The position numbers and the translations under genes are program-made. Below the pieces are notes generated by a model that had not been told where the DNA came from, did no database searches, and worked only from the letters and a program-made list of their open reading frames with translations. A stretch of 64,000 nt of DNA from Fusobacterium gastrosuis. GTDB lineage: Bacteria; Fusobacteriota; Fusobacteriia; Fusobacteriales; Fusobacteriaceae. The stretch lies in contig NZ_LT607734.1 of the NCBI RefSeq assembly GCF_900095285.1, forward strand, positions 1,116,001-1,180,000, given 5' to 3'. Below, one piece after another: positions 27,726 to 36,888 of the stretch. Each line of letters starts with the position of its first letter. Within the stretch, counting starts at the first letter, position 1.

Positions 27726-28403
27726 ATGAAAGAAGATTTAAAAAAAATAAAAGGAAAATTGGTGGTATCTTGTCAAGCTTTGGAAGATGAGCCTCTACAT
27801 AGCTCATACATTATGGGAAGAATGGCATATGCAGCTTTTGTTGGTGGAGCAGCAGGAATAAGAGCAAACACTGTACAAGATATTAAAGAAATTAAAAAAA
27901 ATGTAAACTTACCTATAATTGGAATTATAAAAAAAGTTTATGGGGATTGTAATGTATATATTACACCGACATATAAGGAAGTTGAAGAACTTATTCAAGA
28001 AGGTGTCGACATCATAGCTATTGATGGAACATTGAGAAAAAGACCTGATAATAAAGAATTAAAAGTTTTAATAAAAGAAATAAAAGAAAAATATCCGAAT
28101 CAACTTTTAATGGCAGATATTTCTTCAGCTGAAGAAGCATTACATGCACAAGATATAGGATTTGATATAGTGGGAACAACATTGGTTGGCTATACAGATT
28201 ATACAAAAGGAAACGATCCTTTAATTGAATTGGAAAAAGTTATTAAAGTTGTAAACATACCAGTTATAGCTGAAGGAAATATTGATACACCTGTTAAAGC
28301 AAAAAAGGCTTTAGATTTAGGAGCTTTTGCAGTTGTTGTAGGTGGAGCAATAACAAGACCACAACAAATTACAAAAAAATTTGTTGATGAAATGTCTAAG
28401 TAA
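27726..28403 (+). CDS. nanE: N-acetylmannosamine-6-phosphate 2-epimerase NanE
   Basis: 225 aa, in line with E. coli NanE (229). TIM-barrel enzyme that turns ManNAc-6-P into GlcNAc-6-P. Motifs: [19 protein letters not shown] at the N-terminus, [23 protein letters not shown] (catalytic Lys region), [13 protein letters not shown], and the C-terminal phosphate site [10 protein letters not shown]...[15 protein letters not shown] place the start at ATG 27726 behind ATGAGG; the frame is open upstream to 27615 but those residues do not fit the family. Last gene of the operon; a terminator follows. Confidence 0.94.
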   Translation: MKEDLKKIKGKLVVSCQALEDEPLHSSYIMGRMAYAAFVGGAAGIRANTVQDIKEIKKNVNLPIIGIIKKVYGDCNVYITPTYKEVEELIQEGVDIIAIDGTLRKRPDNKELKVLIKEIKEKYPNQLLMADISSAEEALHAQDIGFDIVGTTLVGYTDYTKGNDPLIELEKVIKVVNIPVIAEGNIDTPVKAKKALDLGAFAVVVGGAITRPQQITKKFVDEMSK

Positions 28404-28440
28404 AAAATTGTGAATAAATAATGTTAATTAAATTTTAAAG

Positions 28441-28468
28441 AGGCAGTCTGTTAAATACTGCCTTTTTA
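28441..28468 (+). terminator. Terminator of the sialic acid operon
   Basis: AGGCAGT (28441-28447), loop of 9, ACTGCCT (28457-28463), then a T-run. It closes the 8-kb nan transcription unit. Confidence 0.75.
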
Positions 28469-28521
28469 TATTTTTAAATATCGGCTGTTATATTTTTAGT
28501 ATATGTTTTTGTAAGCATATA

Positions 28522-28530
28522 TGATATAAT
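28522..28530 (+). promoter_or_regulatory. Extended -10 promoter of pcrA
   Basis: TGATATAAT (28522-28530) is a perfect extended -10. No convincing -35 is seen. Start would be about 35 nt before pcrA. Confidence 0.5.
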
Positions 28531-28570
28531 TATTTAATGTATTTATATTTATTTTTTAAAGAGGGAATTT

Positions 28571-30772
28571 ATGAGTTTTAAATTACTAGAAAAATTAAAT
28601 GATAAACAAAGAGAAGCAGCTGCACAAGTTGATGGCTCAATTTTGATACTTGCGGGGGCAGGTTCTGGAAAAACAAGAACAATAACATATAGAATAGCAA
28701 ATATGATAGAAAATGTTGGAATAAATCCATATAGTATTTTGGCAGTAACATTTACAAATAAAGCAGCCAAAGAAATGAGAGAAAGAGTTGAAAGTTTGAT
28801 AGGAGAAGAGGCAAAAAAATGTACAATTTCTACTTTCCATTCTTTTGGTGTCAAACTTTTAAGAATGTATGCTAAAGAATTGGGATATGATTCAAATTTT
28901 ACTATCTATGATGGTGATGATCAAAAAAGAATTGTAAAAACTATTTTAAAAGAGTATGGTTTGGAAAAAATAAATGATAGAGAGATAGCTTCTTTAATTT
29001 CCAAGATAAAAGAAGAAGATTTATCAGTAAAAGAATACGAATATATAAATAAAAATTTTGCAGAGATATATGAAAAATATAACAGAAATTTAAAATCTAA
29101 TAATGCTATGGATTTTTCTGATATACTTGTAAACACTTATAATTTATTAAAATTGCCACATATTTTAGAGAGAATCCAAGATAAATATAAATATGTTATG
29201 ATAGATGAATACCAAGACACAAATAATTTACAGTATAAAATTATAGATTTGATAGCTAAAAAGAATCTGAATCTTTGTGTTGTTGGAGATGAAAATCAAA
29301 GTATATATGGCTTTAGAGGAGCTAATATTTCTAATATATTAAATTTTGAGAAAAATTATTCAAATTCAAAAATTATAAAACTTGAGGAAAATTATAGATC
29401 AACATCAGTAATATTGGAAGCAGCCAATGAAGTTATAAAAAATAATAAATCTTCTAAAGATAAAAAATTGTGGACTCAAAATGAAAATGGAGAATTAATA
29501 CAAATCCTTGAATGTGATAATGGAAGAGATGAAGTAAATAAAATTATAGATATAATAAGAGAAGAGCATTCAAAAGGAGTGCCGTATAGGGATATTACTA
29601 TACTTTATAGAACAAATGCTCAATCGAGAATATTTGAGGAAGGTTTTTTGAGATATAATATACCTCATAAAGTTTTTGGTGGGATAAGTTTCTATGCAAG
29701 AGCGGAAATAAAAGATATAGTGGCATATTTATCTGTAATAGCAAATCCTAAGGACGAACTGAATTTAACAAGGATTTTAAATGTACCTAAGAGAAAACTA
29801 GGAGATAAGGGTTTAGAGAAAATTGTTGAATTTGCAAGAGAAAATAAATTAAGTTTACTTGAAAGTTTGAATTATATAAATGACATAGCTGGATTAAACA
29901 GTGTAACAAAAGAAAAGTTAATGGAACTTTATAATATAATTAAAGATTATCAAGAAATGGTTTCGTATGAAACTACCTCAGAAATCGTCAATGGTTTGCT
30001 AGAAAAGATAGGTTATCTTGATTATGTCCAAGAAAATTATGATAATTATGAAACAAGATTAGAAAATATAGATGAATTTAAAAATTCTATTTTAGAGCTT
30101 GAAAATATTGTTGGAGATCTGAGGTTAAATGAGTATTTGGAAAATATTTCTCTTGTGAGTGCAACAGATGATCTCGAAGAGTCAAATGACTATGTAAAGT
30201 TAATGACAATTCATAACTCAAAAGGATTAGAATTCCCAATTGTCTTTATTGTTGGCTTTGAAAATGAAATTTTTCCTGGAAATAAAGCCTTGAATGATGA
30301 TAATGAATTGGAAGAAGAAAGAAGACTTTGCTATGTTGCGATAACAAGAGCGGAGAAAAAGCTTTATTTAAGTTATTCACATTTGAGGTTTATCTATGGA
30401 GTGGATAAATTGATGACAAAGTCAATATTTTTAAAAGAAATTCCAACTAAACTATATGAAGAAAAATTTAATAAAACTCAAGGCTTTAATGTATCATCTT
30501 TATATAGTGAAAAATATACTGAAAAAGAAGAGAAATTTAGCTTTAAAAAGAAAATAGAAATAGATTCAAAAAATATGATACCTAGTTCGACTTCTAAGTC
30601 AGAAATTATTAGTAAACTTGGTTTTAAAGTCGGAGATAGAGTTAAACATAAAAAGTTTGGTTTAGGTGTAGTAAGAGAAATAACGGATAAGAAAATGGTT
30701 GTCCAATTTGTCGATGGAAATAGAGATATAGCTAATATAATAGCTGATAAATTTTTAACTAAAGTAGATTAA
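28571..30772 (+). CDS. pcrA: ATP-dependent DNA helicase PcrA/UvrD
   Basis: 733 aa superfamily 1A helicase, 3'-5', used in repair and in clearing replication blocks. Motifs: Q-motif LNDKQREAA, Walker A AGAGSGKT (28-35), motif Ia VTFTNKAAKEMRER, Walker B MIDEYQDTN, GDENQSIYGFRGAN, motif IV ENYRST, motif V MTIHNSKGLEFP, motif VI VAITRAEKKLYLSY. The C-terminal part ends in a Tudor-like segment (VGDRVKHKKFGLGVV) that contacts RNA polymerase in PcrA. RepA/Rep-type helicases lack this tail, so PcrA/UvrD is preferred. Monocistronic behind an extended -10 promoter. Confidence 0.95.
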   Translation: MSFKLLEKLNDKQREAAAQVDGSILILAGAGSGKTRTITYRIANMIENVGINPYSILAVTFTNKAAKEMRERVESLIGEEAKKCTISTFHSFGVKLLRMYAKELGYDSNFTIYDGDDQKRIVKTILKEYGLEKINDREIASLISKIKEEDLSVKEYEYINKNFAEIYEKYNRNLKSNNAMDFSDILVNTYNLLKLPHILERIQDKYKYVMIDEYQDTNNLQYKIIDLIAKKNLNLCVVGDENQSIYGFRGANISNILNFEKNYSNSKIIKLEENYRSTSVILEAANEVIKNNKSSKDKKLWTQNENGELIQILECDNGRDEVNKIIDIIREEHSKGVPYRDITILYRTNAQSRIFEEGFLRYNIPHKVFGGISFYARAEIKDIVAYLSVIANPKDELNLTRILNVPKRKLGDKGLEKIVEFARENKLSLLESLNYINDIAGLNSVTKEKLMELYNIIKDYQEMVSYETTSEIVNGLLEKIGYLDYVQENYDNYETRLENIDEFKNSILELENIVGDLRLNEYLENISLVSATDDLEESNDYVKLMTIHNSKGLEFPIVFIVGFENEIFPGNKALNDDNELEEERRLCYVAITRAEKKLYLSYSHLRFIYGVDKLMTKSIFLKEIPTKLYEEKFNKTQGFNVSSLYSEKYTEKEEKFSFKKKIEIDSKNMIPSSTSKSEIISKLGFKVGDRVKHKKFGLGVVREITDKKMVVQFVDGNRDIANIIADKFLTKVD

Positions 30773-30901
30773 TCTTGCTTGATTTGACAAGGGCTTGGTC
30801 TGATACAATTAATATAAAATGATTTTAAAAGTATTAGAGGTGAAGACAATGTACCTCTTAAGGATAGGTTCTTGTATTAAAATTAAAATAGAAAGGATAT
30901 T
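30773..30901 (+). promoter_or_regulatory. Leader region of the lipid A operon with -10 and hairpin
   Basis: TTGACA (30784-30789) is followed by the extended -10 TGATACAAT (30801-30809), only 14 bp away, so one of the two elements may not be used. The leader then has AGAGGT (30836-30841) with ACCTCT (30853-30858) around an 11-base loop. I cannot name a regulator. Confidence 0.4.
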
Positions 30902-31732
30902 ATGAAGAGAAGAACATTAAAAAATGAAATTACTCATGATGGCATAGGATTACATAAGGGAGAAATTATCAACTTGAAATTAATTCCAACTAAATCTGGA
31001 GGAATAATATTTAAAAGGGTTGATTTGGAAGCTGGAAAAAATGAAATTTTATTAAACCCGAATAATACTTTTGATTTGACAAGAGGAACTAATTTAAAAA
31101 ATGAGTATGGAGCGGCTGTATATACAATAGAACATTTTATGTCAGCTCTTTATGTTAAAGGTATTACAGACTTAATTGTGGAATTAAATGGAAATGAGTT
31201 ACCTATCTGTGATGGAAGCACAATTAAATTTATAGAGCTTATAGAAGAAGCTGGTATTCTTGAATTAGAAGAAGAAGTAAGTGAAGTAGTTGTAAGGGAA
31301 CCGATATATCTTTCAAAAGGAGATAAACATGTCATAGCTTTACCTTATGATGGATATAAATTAACATATACAATAAAATTTGACCATACATTTTTAAAAT
31401 CGCAACTTGCTGAATTTGAAATAACTGAAGAGAATTACAAAAAAGAAATTGCACCAGCAAGAACCTTCTGTTTTGACTATGAGATAGAATATTTGAAAAA
31501 GAATAATTTAGCTCTTGGCGGAAGTTTAGAGAATGCAATTGTAATAAAAAAGGATGGAGTTCTAAATTCAGAAGGTTTAAGATTTGAAGATGAATTTGTA
31601 AGACATAAAATGCTTGATATAATAGGTGATTTAAAAATATTAAATAGACCGATAAAAGCCCATATTATTGCAGTTAAAGCAGGACATCTTATAGATGTTG
31701 AATTCGCTCAACTTTTAGCAAAAATAAATTAA
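30902..31732 (+). CDS. lpxC: UDP-3-O-acyl-N-acetylglucosamine deacetylase LpxC
   Basis: 276 aa, slightly shorter than E. coli LpxC (305). First committed step of lipid A synthesis: zinc-dependent removal of acetate from UDP-3-O-acyl-GlcNAc. Zinc ligands H78 (in EHFMSALY), H235 and D239 (HKMLDIIGD) are present. Starts MKRRTLKNEITHDGIGLHKG as usual. AAAGGA before ATG 30902. Heads the cluster lpxC-fabZ-lpxA-lpxI-lpxB-msbA, which shows that the organism makes lipopolysaccharide. Confidence 0.96.
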   Translation: MKRRTLKNEITHDGIGLHKGEIINLKLIPTKSGGIIFKRVDLEAGKNEILLNPNNTFDLTRGTNLKNEYGAAVYTIEHFMSALYVKGITDLIVELNGNELPICDGSTIKFIELIEEAGILELEEEVSEVVVREPIYLSKGDKHVIALPYDGYKLTYTIKFDHTFLKSQLAEFEITEENYKKEIAPARTFCFDYEIEYLKKNNLALGGSLENAIVIKKDGVLNSEGLRFEDEFVRHKMLDIIGDLKILNRPIKAHIIAVKAGHLIDVEFAQLLAKIN

Positions 31733-31780
31733 AAATAAAATATTAAAAATTTTAAAAAGATTTAGGAGGAATAAAATACA

Positions 31781-32206
31781 ATGCTAGATGTTTTAGAAAT
31801 AATGGAAAGAATACCACATAGATACCCTTTTTTATTGGTAGATAGAATAATAGAGATAAGTAAAGAGAATCAATCTATAAAAGGTAAAAAAAATGTGACA
31901 ATAAATGAGGAGTTTTTTAATGGTCATTTCCCAGGACATCCAATAATGCCTGGAGTTTTGATAGTTGAAGGAATGGCACAATGTTTGGGAGTATATGTAT
32001 TAGAAGGTGTAGAAGGAAAAGTTCCATATTTTGTCGGTATTGATGAAGCTAAATTCAAACTACCTGTAAAACCCGGAGATACTGTAATATATGATGTGAA
32101 AGTAGATAAAATAAAAAGAAACTTTGTAAAAGCAAGTGGAAAAGCTTATGTAGATGATAAGGTTGTAGCAGAAGCGAGCTTCACTTTCTGCATAACAGAC
32201 AAATAA
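31781..32206 (+). CDS. fabZ: 3-hydroxyacyl-[acyl-carrier-protein] dehydratase FabZ
   Basis: 141 aa hot-dog-fold enzyme of fatty acid elongation. Catalytic His in NGHFPGHPIMPGV and Glu in LIVEGMAQ are present; N-terminus MERIPHRYPFLLVDRI is typical. It competes with LpxA for 3-hydroxyacyl-ACP, which explains its place between lpxC and lpxA. AGGAGG precedes ATG 31781, and lpxA begins 17 nt after the stop. Confidence 0.96.
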   Translation: MLDVLEIMERIPHRYPFLLVDRIIEISKENQSIKGKKNVTINEEFFNGHFPGHPIMPGVLIVEGMAQCLGVYVLEGVEGKVPYFVGIDEAKFKLPVKPGDTVIYDVKVDKIKRNFVKASGKAYVDDKVVAEASFTFCITDK

Positions 32207-32223
32207 AGTATAGGGAGGAAAAA

Positions 32224-32997
32224 ATGGTAGAAATACATAGCACAGCTATTGTAGAAGAAGGAGCCATTTTAGAAGAAGGAGTAAAAATAGGTCCTTATTG
32301 CATAGTTGGGAAAGATGTGATAATAAAAAAAGGAACAGTTTTACAATCTCATGTGGTTGTAGAAGGAATAACGGAAATAGGCGAAAATAACACTATATAT
32401 TCTTTTGTTTCCATTGGGAAAGCTAATCAAGACTTGAAATATAAAAATGAACCAACAAAGACAATAATTGGTTCTAACAACTCCATCAGAGAATTTGTTA
32501 CTATCCATAGAGGAACAGATGATAGATGGGAAACAAGAATAGGAAATAATAACTTACTTATGGCCTATGTTCATATAGCACATGATGTAATTGTTGGAGA
32601 TGGATGTATTTTAGCTAATAATGTTACTCTTGCAGGTCATGTAGTTGTTGATAGTTTTGCAATAATAGGTGGATTAACACCAGTACATCAATTTACAAGA
32701 ATAGGTTCATATTGTATGGTAGGTGGAGCAAGTGCCGTAAATCAAGATATTTGTCCTTTTGTATTAGCTGAAGGTAATAAAGCTGTAGTAAGAGGTCTTA
32801 ATAGTGTAGGACTTAGAAGAAGAGGATTTACGGATGAAGATATGTCTAATTTAAAAAAGGCCTATAAGATTTTATTTAGACAAAGTATGCCTTTAAAAGA
32901 AGCTTTAGAAGAATTAGAGAAGAATTTTTCTGAAGATAAGAATATTATGTATCTAGTGGATTTTATAAAAAATAGTAATAGGGGGATAACTAGATAA
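32224..32997 (+). CDS. lpxA: UDP-N-acetylglucosamine O-acyltransferase LpxA
   Basis: 257 aa left-handed beta-helix with hexapeptide repeats from residue 6 on (STAIVEEGAILEEGVKIG...). First enzyme of lipid A synthesis, adding a 3-hydroxyacyl chain to UDP-GlcNAc. The catalytic His sits in VHIAHDVIVGDGC (family H125 position) and the acyl-ruler/UDP region in GGASAVNQDICPFVLAEGN is conserved. GGGAGG before ATG 32224. Its stop TAA overlaps the lpxI start by one base. Confidence 0.96.
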   Translation: MVEIHSTAIVEEGAILEEGVKIGPYCIVGKDVIIKKGTVLQSHVVVEGITEIGENNTIYSFVSIGKANQDLKYKNEPTKTIIGSNNSIREFVTIHRGTDDRWETRIGNNNLLMAYVHIAHDVIVGDGCILANNVTLAGHVVVDSFAIIGGLTPVHQFTRIGSYCMVGGASAVNQDICPFVLAEGNKAVVRGLNSVGLRRRGFTDEDMSNLKKAYKILFRQSMPLKEALEELEKNFSEDKNIMYLVDFIKNSNRGITR

Positions 32998-33800
32998 TGG
33001 ATAAAATAGGAGTTATTGTAGGGAATGGAGATTTTCCGCTTTACTTTATAAAAGAAGCACAAAGAAATAATATTCCTATATATCCTATTGGTCTTTTTAA
33101 AACTGTAAGTGATGAAATAAAAAAAATAGATAACTATATGGAATTTAATATAGGAAATATAGGTGAAATAGTAAAATATTTATTATCTAACAATATAAGA
33201 AAGATTATTATGTTGGGGAAGGTTGAAAAAAAACTTATCTTTGAAGATTTAATACTAGATAAATATGGAGAGAGAATAATGGAGATAGTTCCAGATAAAA
33301 AAGATGAAACTCTTCTTTTTGCCATTATAGGGTTTTTAAGATTGAATAAAATAAAAGTTTTGCCTCAAAGTTATTTGATGAAAAAATTTCTTTTTGAAAA
33401 TAAAATATATACTAAGCAAAAACCTAGTTCAGAAGATGAAAAAACTATAAAGATAGGTATAGAAGCAGCAAAAGCTTTGAGCCGTGTAGATGCAGGACAG
33501 ACAGTTGTATGTAGAGATATGTCAGTTATAGCTATAGAAGGTATAGAGGGTACAGATGAAACTATAAAAAGAGCAGGTTTTTATTCAGATAGAAGTAATA
33601 TAATTGTCAAAATGTCAAGACCTCAGCAAGACATGAGAGTGGATATTCCTACAATAGGAATTAATACTTTGAAAACAGCTTTTGAAAATAATGTGAAAGG
33701 TATTGTAGCAGAATCTGGAAAAATGATGTTTTTGAATCAAGAAGAATGTATAAAATTTGCAAATGAACATAATATGTTTATAGTTGGCAAAAAAATATAG
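32997..33800 (+). CDS. lpxI: UDP-2,3-diacylglucosamine pyrophosphatase LpxI
   Basis: 267 aa, DUF1009/LpxI family. It cleaves UDP-2,3-diacylglucosamine to lipid X, taking the place of LpxH. Typical features: KIGVIVGNGDFPLYFIKEA at the N-terminus, GRVDAGQTVVCRD-like centre (SRVDAGQTVVCRD) with the catalytic Asp region, and IVKMSRPQQDMRVDIPTIG. One-base overlap with lpxA (TAATG) and ten bases to lpxB place it firmly in the pathway. No LpxH is present in the window. Confidence 0.94.
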   Translation: MDKIGVIVGNGDFPLYFIKEAQRNNIPIYPIGLFKTVSDEIKKIDNYMEFNIGNIGEIVKYLLSNNIRKIIMLGKVEKKLIFEDLILDKYGERIMEIVPDKKDETLLFAIIGFLRLNKIKVLPQSYLMKKFLFENKIYTKQKPSSEDEKTIKIGIEAAKALSRVDAGQTVVCRDMSVIAIEGIEGTDETIKRAGFYSDRSNIIVKMSRPQQDMRVDIPTIGINTLKTAFENNVKGIVAESGKMMFLNQEECIKFANEHNMFIVGKKI

Positions 33801-33810
33801 GAGAGAGCTT

Positions 33811-34896
33811 ATGAAGTTTTTTGTATCGTGTGGAGAAGCTTCGGGAGATTTACATTTATCATATTTGGTTAAAAGTATAAACTCTAGATATGAAAATGTA
33901 GAATTTTTTGGAGTTGCAGGAGAAAAATCTGAAAAAGAAGGAGTCAAGATACTTCAAAATATAGACGAATTAGCTATAATGGGGTTTACAGAAATACTGA
34001 AAAAATATAAATTTTTAAAAAATAAGGCTCAAGACTATATAAATTTTATAAGAGAAAATGATATAAAAAATGTTATTTTAATTGATTATGGTGGGTTCAA
34101 TTTAAAATTTTTGGAAATGTTAAAAAAAGAGATTGAGCACATCAAAGTTTTTTATTATATTCCGCCTAAAATCTGGATATGGGGTGAAAAGAGAATACAT
34201 AAACTAAAATTAGCTGATCATATTATGGTAATATTTCCTTGGGAAGTTGATTTCTACAAAAAACATAATGTAAATGCTATTTATTACGGGAATCCTTTTT
34301 CAGATATTTATAAAAAAAATGAAAAAAGTGGAGAAAAAATTCTTTTACTTCCGGGAAGCAGAAAACAAGAAATATTGTCTATGATACCTATATTTTTAGA
34401 AATAGTAAAAGTATTAAAAGATAAAGACTTCGTTTTGAAGCTAAATAGTTTAAATGATTTAATTTATACAAAAGAAATTGAAAAACAAAAAAATATAGAG
34501 ATAACTATTGAAAAAAGTTTAAAGGATATAACGAAAGAATGTGAATTAGGAATAGCTACATCAGGAACAGTAACACTGGAACTGGCTCTTTTAAATTTAC
34601 CAACTATTGTTGTCTATAAAACAAGTGCTATAAATTACTTCATAGCAAAATATATATTAAAAGTTGGCTATATATCTTTACCAAATTTAATAGCAAATTT
34701 AGAGATATTTCCTGAACTTATTCAAAATAAATGCAATTCAAAAGAAATAATTAAAAATATAGGACTTATTCAAAAGAATAAAGAGCTTGTGTTTTCTAAA
34801 ATTGAAGAAATGAGAGAAAAAATAGCTGGGGAAGTTGTAATAGATAGCTATGCAGATTTTTTGATGGAGAAAAAATATGAAGATACTAAAATTTAA
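33811..34896 (+). CDS. lpxB: Lipid-A-disaccharide synthase LpxB
   Basis: 361 aa. GT19 glycosyltransferase that joins UDP-2,3-diacylglucosamine with lipid X at the inner face of the inner membrane. Motifs: FVSCGEASGDLHLSYL, YYIPPKIWIWGEKR, LLPGSRKQEI and the C-terminal TSGTVTLELALLNLPTIVVYK. Start ATG 33811 follows GGAGAG; an open frame reaches to 33784 within lpxI but lacks support. The last 20 bases overlap msbA. Confidence 0.95.
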   Translation: MKFFVSCGEASGDLHLSYLVKSINSRYENVEFFGVAGEKSEKEGVKILQNIDELAIMGFTEILKKYKFLKNKAQDYINFIRENDIKNVILIDYGGFNLKFLEMLKKEIEHIKVFYYIPPKIWIWGEKRIHKLKLADHIMVIFPWEVDFYKKHNVNAIYYGNPFSDIYKKNEKSGEKILLLPGSRKQEILSMIPIFLEIVKVLKDKDFVLKLNSLNDLIYTKEIEKQKNIEITIEKSLKDITKECELGIATSGTVTLELALLNLPTIVVYKTSAINYFIAKYILKVGYISLPNLIANLEIFPELIQNKCNSKEIIKNIGLIQKNKELVFSKIEEMREKIAGEVVIDSYADFLMEKKYEDTKI

Positions 34897-36637
34897 AAAT
34901 AAATCATTAAACATTTTTTTAGAGTATAGCTATAGATATAAATGGTATATGATAGCGGTTATTGTGTTATCTACTCTTGCTTCAGCAATGAGTGCGTTAC
35001 CAGCATGGCTTAGTAAATATTTAATAGATGATGTTTTAGTGAAACAAGATAAAAAAATGTTTATGTTAGTTGTAGTCGCAGTATTTGTGTCAACTATTAT
35101 AAAAGTTGTAGCAGCATATTATTCTAATATTGCGTCAAACTATGTGACAGAAACTATAAAGAGAGAAATAAAAATAGATATATTTTCACATTTACAAAAA
35201 TTACCTATGGAATATTTCAAAAAAAATAAATTGGGAGATATTTTATCAAAATTAACAAATGATACCTCAACGCTTGGAAGAATTGGATTTATTGTTTTTG
35301 AGATGTTCAAAGAATTTTTAACAGTTTTGGCCTTAACTATTAGACTTTTTCAGGTGGATTATATATTAGCTTTAGTGTCTTTAGTTTTAATGCCAGTAAT
35401 TATAAGAGTAGTAAGGAAATATACTAAAAAAATTAGAAAATCAGGGCGAGAAAGACAGGATACAACAGGTAGATTAACTGCATTTACTCAAGAAACTTTA
35501 TCGGGAGTATTTGTTATAAAAGCATTTAATAATATAAGTTATGTTATAAAAAAATATGCTGATTTTAGCCAAGAAGAATTTGAGTATTCATATAAGAACA
35601 CTAAAATTAAAGCAAAAGTATCTCCTATAAATGAAATTATTACAACATTTATGGTGCTTTTAGTGGTAATTTATGGTGGATATAAAATTTTAATTATTAA
35701 AACTATAACCTCAGGAGATTTAATTTCTTTTGTGACAGCTTTAGGACTTATGCACCAACCGTTAAAAAGATTGATAAATAAAAATAATGATTTGCAAGAT
35801 GCACTACCATCAGCAGATAGAGTTGTAGAGATTTTTGATGAAAAAATTGAGCAAGAATATTATGATGAGAAAAAAGAATTAGTTGAACAAATAAGAACAA
35901 TAGATTTTAAAAATCTAAATTTTAAATATTCTGACTCAGAAAATTATGTTTTAAAAGATATAAATCTAAATATTAAAGCTGGGGAAATTGTAGCTTTTGT
36001 TGGGAAAAGTGGAAGTGGAAAAACAACACTTGTGAACTTACTTGCAAGATTTTTTAATACAAGTGAGGGAGAAATTTTAGTAAATAATATAAATATAAAA
36101 AATATTCCTCTTGAAAAATATAGAGAAAAATTTGCAGTAGTGCCACAGGAAACATTTTTATTTAGTGGTACAATAAGAGATAATATTAGCTTTGGAAGGA
36201 AAGTTTCTGAAGAAGAAATTGTTACAGCTCTAAAAATGGCAAACGCATATGATTTTATTATGGAATTCCCTAATAAATTGGATACTCAAGTTGGAGAGAG
36301 AGGTACACTTTTATCAGGAGGTCAAAAGCAGAGAATAGCAATAGCAAGAGCCTTGATAAAAAATCCAGAAATTATGATATTAGACGAGGCAACATCAGCT
36401 CTTGATAGTGAATCAGAAAAATTGGTACAAGTGGCATTAGATGAGCTTATGAAGAATAGAACAACTTTTGTTATAGCACACAGGCTTTCAACAATAATAA
36501 GAGCTGACAAAATTGTTGTAATGGAGGATGGAGAAATAAAAGAAATTGGAAAGCATTCAGATTTATTAGAAATAAATGGAATTTATAAAAATCTATATGA
36601 TATTCAGTATAATGAAAGTTTAATTAAAATGCAATAA
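34877..36637 (+). CDS. msbA: Lipid A export ABC transporter MsbA
   Basis: 586 aa half-transporter: six transmembrane helices (about 15-310) fused to an ABC domain (about 345-580). Walker A GKSGSGKTTL, Q-loop VPQETFLFSG, signature LLSGGQKQR, Walker [13 protein letters not shown] and switch His AHRLS are intact, so it works as a homodimer. Overlap with lpxB and last place in the lipid A operon support MsbA (lipid A-core flippase) rather than a drug exporter. GGAGA before ATG 34877. A strong terminator follows. Confidence 0.92.
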   Translation: MKILKFKNKSLNIFLEYSYRYKWYMIAVIVLSTLASAMSALPAWLSKYLIDDVLVKQDKKMFMLVVVAVFVSTIIKVVAAYYSNIASNYVTETIKREIKIDIFSHLQKLPMEYFKKNKLGDILSKLTNDTSTLGRIGFIVFEMFKEFLTVLALTIRLFQVDYILALVSLVLMPVIIRVVRKYTKKIRKSGRERQDTTGRLTAFTQETLSGVFVIKAFNNISYVIKKYADFSQEEFEYSYKNTKIKAKVSPINEIITTFMVLLVVIYGGYKILIIKTITSGDLISFVTALGLMHQPLKRLINKNNDLQDALPSADRVVEIFDEKIEQEYYDEKKELVEQIRTIDFKNLNFKYSDSENYVLKDINLNIKAGEIVAFVGKSGSGKTTLVNLLARFFNTSEGEILVNNINIKNIPLEKYREKFAVVPQETFLFSGTIRDNISFGRKVSEEEIVTALKMANAYDFIMEFPNKLDTQVGERGTLLSGGQKQRIAIARALIKNPEIMILDEATSALDSESEKLVQVALDELMKNRTTFVIAHRLSTIIRADKIVVMEDGEIKEIGKHSDLLEINGIYKNLYDIQYNESLIKMQ

Positions 36638-36689
36638 AAATGGTGTTTAAAAAATATAAAACTATAATTTGTTGGCTACCAAAAAAGAA

Positions 36690-36719
36690 AGGAGTGAAAT
36701 TAATCACTCCTATTTTTTT
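36690..36719 (+). terminator. Terminator of the lipid A operon
   Basis: AGGAGTGA (36690-36697) with TCACTCCT (36704-36711), loop AATTAA-like, followed by ATTTTTTT. Confidence 0.85.
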
Positions 36720-36740
36720 ATTATTGCCTTAGCTTTATAT

Positions 36741-36770
36741 TGTCAAAAATGTTAAATGTCATTTTTGACA
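36741..36770. promoter_or_regulatory. Perfect 11-bp inverted repeat upstream of ssb
   Basis: TGTCAAAAATG (36741-36751), 8-base spacer, CATTTTTGACA (36760-36770). It lies after the msbA terminator and about 40 bp before the ssb -35, so it reads as an operator upstream of the promoter rather than a terminator (no U-run in either direction). Binder unknown. Confidence 0.6.
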
Positions 36771-36808
36771 TATTACAGACTTTAAGTAAATTTGTTTTTA
36801 AATTTGTC

Positions 36809-36837
36809 TTGACTTATCTCTATATTTATATTTTAAT
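36809..36837 (+). promoter_or_regulatory. Promoter of ssb
   Basis: TTGACT (36809-36814), 17-bp spacer, TTTAAT (36832-36837), about 50 nt before the start codon. Confidence 0.6.
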
Positions 36838-36888
36838 ATATATAGGACAATTAAAATAATTTTTATTTTAAATATTGAGGAGGTTTTT

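Noticed and set aside
36741-36770. Terminator for msbA
   Set aside because: No T-run on either strand, and a proper terminator already stands at 36690-36719.
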